From Eonycteris spelaea (Eukaryota; Chordata; Mammalia; Chiroptera; Pteropodidae): DNA of 64,000 bases. How positions within the stretch are numbered: the first letter of the stretch is position 1; each line of letters starts with the position of its first letter. Made by a program: the position numbers and the translations under genes. The stretch is taken from assembly GCA_003508835.1 (NCBI GenBank), contig PUFA01000167.1, forward strand, positions 310,001 through 374,000, given 5' to 3'. Shown piece by piece: positions 57,641 through 64,000 of the stretch. Below the pieces are notes generated by a model. It searched no databases. It worked only from the letters and a program-made list of their open reading frames with translations, and was not told the origin of the DNA.

Positions 57641-58649
57641 TTTGGCTTCTTTGGTGTTCTATTTCTAAATTAAGTTCTTTCTATTTAAAATATTGAAAAT
57701 ATCCTTACTGGACCCTGAATGATAGAAGATCTTCCCACATCCCTTCCCCCAATTCTTTAAAATATATTCTGCCCAGAATTTAATATCACACTCTACCTCC
57801 CTTTCCCTTCCCTCCCTTTGATTTTTTCTCCTTTTGATCCAGGGCTTTTGTGCTGCTCCATTTCTTTTGTTAGGAAGGAATACAAGCTGATAAATCCATT
57901 CACACAAAGATGTGTACCCCTACTGGGAGCATATGAATTTTTTTAAATGCACAGGGATGCAATAATGATAAACTCAACGTGATGACTCACAGTTCGTGGA
58001 ATTTCTCTCTCTTAGTGTCCTACAGAGGCTTACCTTGTCTGTGCATACTGCCACTTCTGGGTTTTGTTTGAAGCAGTGGCATTGGTCTGCAGCGTTCTTT
58101 GGTCCAGACACCTATCTTTGGCCCTGCTGGGACTTAGTGAAGGAATATGGACGGAGCACTGAAGTCCATCTCTGACCCTGGAAAATCAGCTCAGAGCACA
58201 TGCTTTGCTAGTGGAAAGTGAGTAATGTCTTTTTCAAATTTAATATACAAACACACTGGTATTCTTTGTTTATTTTTTTACTATTTTTACCAAATCCTGC
58301 ACAAATAATAATCCCAGTTTTAAAATTATATTCCGATACCACTTGAGAACTAAGAGTAGCAGTTCAAGAATCTCATTTTATTTGCCTCAGGCAAACATAT
58401 GCTACTCTATGTGTGTGTTTTAACTCTGACACATTTACTGCCTCAGAACACGACAATTTTACCATTTAAAATAAACTATGGAAATTTAACTGCGTAAAGA
58501 TTTGATAATAAGCTCCAGCATGGTAAGTAAGCATTAGGTCATCTGGGAACTTGCTACTTCTACCCTCACTTACTCAGATGGACTTGACCCTTGAATGGGC
58601 TTGAAAACAGCCCTTGGGAACAAAGAAGTCATGCACTGGCACCAGGGTT
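57641..58649. other. Intergenic, no element recognised
   Basis: No gene or named repeat supported. AT-rich at 58240-58340. Confidence 0.5.
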
Positions 58650-58770
58650 AGCAAGATCATCATCCCATTTGTTAGGGACTGTGGGGTTTCTCAGGATGGA
58701 GGATTTTCAATGCTAAAACCAGGAGAGTCCTGGGAAACCTGGAACAAGGTAGTCACCTATGGAGTCCAGA
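58650..58770. repeat. Probable DNA-transposon (MER-type) fragment
   Basis: TTTGTTAGGGACTGTGGGG, ATGGAGGATTTTCAATGCTA, AAACCAGGAGAGTCCTGGGA and ACAAGGTAGTCACCTA are in the order of a common mammalian MER element. Family not assigned. Confidence 0.5.
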
Positions 58771-59179
58771 TTGCATGGAAGAGGCAAAGCTCTGAATCTC
58801 ACTACCAGTATGCTGTCGTGGACCAGGCTTCAGCTAGGAGGAAAGCATCTCTCAGGTTGTGAAGGATGACATCCTGAAGGAAAGCGCCTCTCTGACTGGC
58901 TATCAATGTCTGTGTGAAGTTAGCCTTTTAGCCTACAGGGCTGTGGGTACAGGCGAAATAACTCAATAGAAGGGACAGAGCCAGGACAAATAGGAAAAGA
59001 GAGAGTAGTCAGGAGGTGTGAGGGGAGCAGTAGTTACCAGGCAGCCTTCAGTGGACCCTGGCAGAGAAGGAGAGAAAATGAAGAGGAAGAGGACAAAGCA
59101 TTGTATTTTGCAGGCCCAGATAGATGAATGGTTTTGTACAGGATCAATGTCTCAGAGGGTGTTCACTGCTTCTTCATCC

Positions 59180-59345
59180 CAGCTGGCCTTTAGAATTACT
59201 TCAATACTTTTGAAAATGCAGATGCCTGGGCCATATCTCAGACCAATTTGAATTAGAATTTCTGAAGTTGGGCACAGTCATTGGTCTTTTTTAAAAACTC
59301 CCAGGTGAACCCAATATGCAACTAAGGTTGAAAACCACTGGCCCT
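59180..59345 (-). repeat. MER5A-type hAT-Charlie element
   Basis: CTGGCCTTTAGAATTACTTC, GAAAATGCAGATGCCTGGGC, TAGAATTTCTGAAGTTGGGC, AAACTCCCAGGTGAACCCAA and GGTTGAAAACCACTGGCC are MER5A landmarks almost end to end. Orientation uncertain. Confidence 0.8.
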
Positions 59346-59457
59346 GAGTATCTGAGTATATTGTGTGCATGCATACTTTGTGTACTGCTAGAGGGCATTC
59401 TGATTTTAGTAAACCTAAAGGATATCCTCGTACACTTCCGATGGTATTCAGGCCAGT

Positions 59458-59506
59458 TGTGTGTGTGTGTGTGTGTGGTGTGTGTGTGTGTGTGTGTGTG
59501 TGTGTG
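59458..59506. repeat. (TG)n microsatellite, interrupted once
   Basis: About 24 TG units with one GG interruption. Confidence 0.95.
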
Positions 59507-60379
59507 ACAGTATGTCTAAGCATAGTCAGAGATAGTAAATAAGGAAACATGTCCACTGATATCTAGATTAATTACCATGCTTCCATGCCCCAATCTGGTT
59601 GACTCTAGAAACTTTGCCATCTCAGAGTGTTTCCTGCTATGGCCATATCACCCTCAATGTGCCTAATCTCGTTAAAGTGCTTCTTCATTAATGCCAGGAG
59701 GCCACTGGGATGCTTCTTTATGACGGTTCGCAAAAAAAGTCTGCTCATGGTCCCCTAGTCCATCCTCTTTATTGAGTTGTCAGCTGAAGAGGCCTTTGTC
59801 TATTATCCCTTTGAATCTGGAATCACCTTAGGCCAGTGAGATGACAAGCATGGAATAGGTCCTTTTTAAATTTTCTTCATAGCTACAGAGAACTGTGGGT
59901 TCAGAGAAAAGAGAATGCAGATGTCAACATGGAGACTAACCCAGGAGTTCCCTACTAAAGAGCTTCTCTCTCCCTTCAGTCCAAGCCTCTCTCTCCAGTT
60001 CTCATTTCTTGTCACAGAATCAACCTCGTCTCAGGATGATTCTATGGAAAGAAGATTCACTCTTATTAGGGGAAACAAATGCCCTACCCTGAGGGCTTCC
60101 TGTAAGACTCTAATGGGACCTAGTAGTCCAACATGAGCCATCTGTGATCTTCAGCGTTAAATAACACACCTCAGGAAGGTAGGACCCCGGTAATCCAGGC
60201 CACAATGAGTGCTTGCGAGTTTGATGCAGCTCCTTTTGCCTCCCCTACATGAAGGTGAAAGCTCCTTCAGTGGTTTACTTTGATATCCCAGCAGCATAAC
60301 TCTTAATCATCTGTACCAATTGTCAAATAAATTCTCAAGAACAAAGACAGAACTTCTACTTCTTGTCGTAAACAACAAA
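59507..60379. other. Intergenic, no element recognised
   Basis: No gene or named repeat supported. Confidence 0.5.
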
Positions 60380-61290
60380 AAATATATGAAGCAGCAGTTT
60401 TCAGACATAGGACACTAGGACTGTAATCCTTGACTGAAGGAAGCAAATGAGATGAGCCCTACAAATGCTCCAGCTCACAGCCTGAAGAGAACTGCCAGGC
60501 TGCAGTGCTGAGTGGGAGAACCCAGAGAAGGCCTAGTAGTCTCACTGAGTTGAAGAGACAGATTTAGAGTCCAGGGAAGCCAGTGGCTAGAATATATAGG
60601 ACAGGGTGCCAGAGAGGGGACACTGCATAAAGAGAGAGCTCTGACATACAAAAGACTTGCCCTCAGTCTTTATCTGAGTCGTGATTGGCTCATGCATGCG
60701 AGAACTCGAGTAAGGCCAGAAAAAGAATCTGCAGAAAGAAGCAGGAGGAAAAAATCCCTTGAGCTTATACCACTTCCTAGTAGTCAGAATGGAACACATT
60801 GGGTATGCTATAGTTCTTAGATGGGCCATATTAACCTACACTAAAGGCTGTTTTGGACCTGCCTTAGAAAAGCTTAAAAGCGAGTCTTACATAGATCAAA
60901 CCATTTTCAAGTTACTTGAGTCCCAGAACAAACTCAAAAATATTTAAAAGGATCTATTATGACAAACAAGTAAACAAACAAGCAACAGACCCCAAAAGGC
61001 AAAATTCATAATATCTGGCATTTGACCAAAAATAGCAAAGAAGCAGCTACTGTGACTCATAGGAAGGGAAAAATGCAATCAATAAGACCAGACCCCAAAA
61101 TGACACAAATGACAAAATTAGTTGAAAAGCACATTAGAACAGTATTATAAACATACCCCATATGCTCAAGAAGGTAAAAGAAAGCATGAGCATGACGAGG
61201 AGGAAAAAGATGCAAATCAAAATTGAGAGATGAAAAATATGTTTGAGACAAAAAATACACTGAATGGGATTAACAGCAGATAATACACCA
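60380..61290 (+). repeat. L1 5' UTR and ORF1-start fragment (sense)
   Basis: Early part: AGCAGTTTTCAGACATAGGA and GCCCTACAAATGCTCCAGC. Later part: GAAAAATATGTTTGAGACAA and AATACACTGAATGGGATTAA, then CAGCAGATAATACACC, the ORF1 coiled-coil start. The sequence then jumps directly to ORF2 RT sequence at about 61295, so most of ORF1 and the endonuclease are deleted. Confidence 0.55.
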
Positions 61291-61294
61291 TGAT

Positions 61295-61677
61295 GATGTA
61301 GTTTATCCCAGGAAAACAAGATTTATTTAACATTGAAAAATAAACTATTACTTCACCATATTGAATTACTAAAAAAAGAAAAACCATATGAATATCAGGA
61401 AAAGCATCTGTCAAAATTCGACATCCAATCATGATTTAAAGAATCAGCAAACTAGGAAAGCTGAGAACTTCATCAACTTGATTAAAGGCAGCTATGAAAA
61501 ACCTCCAGCTAACATCATAGTTGGTGAAAAGATTGAATTCTTACCTCCTAAGATCAGGAATAAGCAAGGATGTGCACTCTTACTACTACTATTTAACATT
61601 TTTTTTCCCTTCAAAGTCCTAGCCGTAGCAAAAGAGAAGAAAGAGAAATAAAAGACACGTTGATATCATTTACTATT
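61295..61677 (+). repeat. L1 ORF2 reverse-transcriptase fragment (sense), left part
   Basis: GTTTATCCCAGGAAAACAAG, then a readable ORF2 stretch with YEKPPANIIVGEKIEF and KQGCALLLLLFNI, corresponding to the RT domain region GxRQGCPLSPLLFNI. It is broken and followed by an LTR insertion. Confidence 0.85.
61673..61677. repeat. Left 5-bp target duplication of the MaLR LTR
   Basis: CTATT, repeated at 62311-62315. Confidence 0.75.
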
Positions 61678-61870
61678 TGTTATAGACTGAATGTTTGTGT
61701 CCCCTCAAAATTCATATGTTGAAATCCAACCCCCAACATGATGGTATTTAAAAGTAGGGTCTTTGGGGGTAATTTGGTCTTGTGGCAGACGCCCTCCTGA
61801 GTGAGACTGGTACCCTTATAAGGTAATGAAGGGAATCAGAGCTCACTCTCTTTCTGCCATGTGAGTATAA

Positions 61871-61880
61871 AACTAGAATT
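61871..61880. repeat. Left target duplication of the 5S SINE
   Basis: AACTAGAATT, matched with one difference by AACGAGAATT at 62148-62157. Confidence 0.8.
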
Positions 61881-62147
61881 TGTCTATGACCATGCCACCC
61901 TGAACAAACCCAATCCCATCTGATCTCATAAGCTAAGCAGGGTTGGGCTTGGTTAGTACTTGGATGGGAGACTACCTCGGAAGCCCAGGTGCTGTAGGCA
62001 TAACAAATTAAAAAAAAAATAATAAGGGATTGTAAGCTGACAAGGTCCTTGCAATCTGTGAGGTCAACCAAGGGTTGCCTCTCCTAAAAATAAAATAATA
62101 AAATAAAATAAAATAAAATAAAATAAAATAAAATAAATAAAAAATAA
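61881..62147 (+). mobile_element. 5S rRNA-derived SINE (MEG-R-like)
   Basis: 61882-62000 aligns over its full length with 5S rRNA. It starts GTCTATGACCATGCCACCCT and keeps the internal RNA polymerase III promoter almost intact (AAGCTAAGCAGGGTTGGG, GGTTAGTACTTGGATGGGAG), ending GTGCTGTAGGCA. Differences are mainly CpG decay. An unrelated tail (GGATTGTAAGCTGACAAGG, CAACCAAGGGTTGCCTC) and an (AAAAT)n end follow. 5S-derived SINEs of this kind (MEG-RS, MEG-RL) are known from fruit bats. The tail shows it is a SINE, not a 5S gene. Confidence 0.88.
62082..62147. repeat. (AAAAT)n tail of the SINE
   Basis: About a dozen AAAAT units forming the 3' end of the 5S SINE. Confidence 0.9.
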
Positions 62148-62310
62148 AACGAGAATTCAGCCATCTGCAATCAGGACGTTTCCCACCAGAACCCAACCAT
62201 GTTGCCACCATTGTGGACTTATAGCTTCCAGAACTATAAGGAATACATTTCTGTTGTTAAGGCACCCAGTTTACGGTATTTTGTTATAGCAGCCTGAGCT
62301 GACTAAGAAA

Positions 62311-62709
62311 CTATTGCATGAAAAAATGTGAAATACTTACAGATAAATTAGATGAGTTGTGCAAGGCCTGTACACTGAAAACTACAAAACACTGCTGAGA
62401 GAAATTAAAGAATTCCTAAACAGAGAGATACACCATGTTAATGAACTGGATGACTCAATATTATTAAGATGTCAATTCTCCCCCAAACTGACCTAAAGAT
62501 TCAACTCAATCCCAATCTAATCTCAGTAAGAAGAAATTTACATGCTGAATCTAAAATCTGCAAGAAATTGAAAGACTTAGAATAGGCAAAACAATTTGGA
62601 AAAAGAACCAAGCTAAAAATCATACTCTACTTGATTTTAAGAGTATTTAGAAAGTTAAAATAATTAAGACAGTGTGATGTTGGTGTAAAGATATACATTA
62701 ATGTAAATT

Positions 62710-62753
<44 letters not shown>

Positions 62754-63490
62754 AAGATACACATCAAAGGAACAGAATAGAGCCCAGAAATAGACTCACA
62801 CATGTATAGCCAATTGATGTTTGACAAGGGTGTCAAGGCAATTCCACAAGTGGAGAACCTTTCATAATAATATGAATAATAATAAGAAGAACCAAAAATA
62901 ATCTTTTCAACAAGTGCTAGACTTGTTGAACAGCCATTGCAAAAATATGAAACTCAACTCATACTTTATACTATTGAATTATAGGGCTAAATGTAAGAGC
63001 TAACACCAGAACTTATAAAAAGAAAACATAGGTGGAAATATTAAGTTCCTTTGGGTTAATCCAAAAGACAACCCAAATGTTCATTAATAGATGAAGTATA
63101 AACATATGTGGTATATTCATAGAATAGAATGCTACTCAGCAATGAAAAGAAAGAAATTATAAATACATTCATCAAAATTGATGGATCTCAAAATTATTAT
63201 GCTGTATGAAAGACAGCAGACAAAAAGAGTACATAATGTATCAGTCCATTTATATAAACTTCTAGGAAATGCAAACTAACAGTGACAAAATAGACGAGTG
63301 GTTGAGTGGGGGTGGAAGGGAAGGAGAGATGGATAGGAATTTCAAAGAAGAATGAAGAGAATCTTGAGAGTGATAGAAATGTTTGTTATTTTGATTGTGG
63401 CTATGGCTTCACAGGTATACAGAGATGTCAAAACTTATTAAATAATATTCTTTAAATATGTGCAGTTAATCATAAGTCAATTATACGATA
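62311..63490 (+). repeat. L1 ORF2 and 3' end (sense), right part
   Basis: It continues the same L1 after the LTR: CTGTACACTGAAAACTACAA, TATTATTAAGATGTCAATTC, ACAGAATAGAGCCCAGAAAT, GATGTTTGACAAGGGTGTC, GAATGCTACTCAGCAATGAA and TGATGGATCTCAAAATTATT, then the 3' terminus (AGGTATACAGAGATGTC). All frames are broken. A TG microsatellite has grown inside it. Confidence 0.88.
62709..62751. repeat. (TG)n microsatellite within L1 ORF2
   Basis: About 20 TG units with one TA interruption near the start. Confidence 0.95.
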
Positions 63491-63552
63491 AGCTTGTTTT
63501 TAAAAGGAACAAAGAATAGTTTGTAGTATAGTGTACTTTAAATTCATAGAGA

Positions 63553-63960
63553 AATATATCAGTCAGGGCAATTAACACTAGATGTTGTAACCAGAAACTC
63601 AATATCTCAGTGGCTTAATACCACAAAATTTTATGTTTGGCTAGGCCACAATTTCATGTGAACTGCAGCCAGGCAGTGACTCAGGGACCTTGGGTCCTTC
63701 CATCCTGGGGCCCTGCTGACTTCAACATATGGTCTCCACTCTCACCAGGGATAAAAAGAAAGAGCACAGATGATCATGACCAGACCTACAAGGAGGTATC
63801 TATCTCAACTTCCCACATCCCTTAGGCCAAAACCCAATTACAAGGCAGGGAAGTTGGGAAATATAGTCCTTTCTGGGAGAAGAGTAGTGCTTTCATTTAT
63901 ATGCCTAGCCAGTCTCTGGCAGAAGAAAAAGAAACATCTCTTCCGAGTGTAGCTATGCAC
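63553..63960 (+). repeat. ERVL-like LTR or MER-type repeat, family not assigned
   Basis: TATCAGTCAGGGCAATTAAC, ATATCTCAGTGGCTTAATAC, TGACTCAGGGACCTTGGG, CTTCAACATATGGTCTCC, GAAGTTGGGAAATATAGTCC and CCTAGCCAGTCTCTGGCAG follow a very common mammalian repeat order. Confidence 0.55.
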
Positions 63961-64000
63961 ACAGTAACACACATTACGAAAGAATACTGAGCTTCTGAGC

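Larger units (their letters stand above)
61678..62310 (+). mobile_element. ERVL-MaLR solo LTR (MLT1/MST-like), split by a SINE
   Basis: It starts TGTTATAGACTGAATGTTTG and TCAAAATTCATATGTTGAAA, runs to CTCTTTCTGCCATGTGAG, is split by the 5S SINE, and resumes at GAATTCAGCCATCTGCAATC through CCACCAGAACCCAACCATGT, TTTCTGTTGTTAAGGCACCC and TTTGTTATAGCAGCC. It ends CTGACTAAG AAA. Flanking CTATT repeats fit the 5-bp MaLR target duplication. No coding region. Confidence 0.92.

Noticed and set aside
61882..62000. Functional 5S rRNA gene
   Set aside because: CpG-decayed positions, an unrelated 3' tail ending in (AAAAT)n and target duplications show it is a SINE.

Overview
The window is vertebrate, specifically mammalian, nuclear DNA. 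It has short exons with consensus splice sites in multi-kilobase AT-rich introns, and dense L1, HAL1, L2, MIR, ERVL and MaLR LTR, Tigger and hAT debris, microsatellites and a processed ribosomal-protein pseudogene. There is no prokaryotic gene layout. A fairly recent 5S rRNA-derived SINE (61881-62147) is the best lineage marker. Such SINEs (the MEG-R families) are known from fruit bats, and none of the usual carnivore, ruminant, horse, rodent, primate or microbat SINEs was seen. I infer a pteropodid bat; this is not proven.

Layout. Positions 1 to about 23920 are the 3' third of MSH3 on the + strand: the end of intron 19, exons 20-24, introns 20-23 and the 3' UTR to the distal poly(A) signal. 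MSH3 is the MutS-beta subunit that pairs with MSH2 to recognise insertion/deletion loops. Exon 20 carries Walker A, exon 21 the ABC signature and Walker B, exon 22 the H-loop, and exons 23-24 the C-terminal helices. From about 23920 to 64000 the window is intergenic. In other mammals RASGRF2 lies further downstream, and none of it is visible here.

The main observation is a one-base deletion in MSH3 exon 21. The exon is 186 nt, but 62 codons plus the one base shared with exon 20 need 187. The frame is lost just before Walker B and stops at 11753. All splice sites and the reading frames of the other four exons are intact. Exons 20 and 21 also carry unusual replacements at conserved MutS positions. 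The deletion is either an assembly error, a rare allele, or true loss of MSH3.

The intergenic part is a layered repeat landscape. At 60.4-63.5 kb an L1 was hit by a MaLR LTR (exact 5-bp target duplication), which was in turn hit by the 5S SINE (9/10-bp duplication). At 54.1-54.9 kb there is a 5'-truncated antisense L1 with an exact 11-bp target duplication. At 32.4-36.2 kb there is an L1/HAL1 mosaic, including an unidentified CpG-rich 317-bp insert (35711-36027). Other items are an RTE-clade LINE tail (38.4-38.8 kb), a gammaretrovirus-like solo LTR (44.4 kb), an RPS11 processed pseudogene (45.5-46.0 kb) and a tRNA-Gly pseudogene (49.4 kb). No functional protein-coding gene other than MSH3 could be supported.
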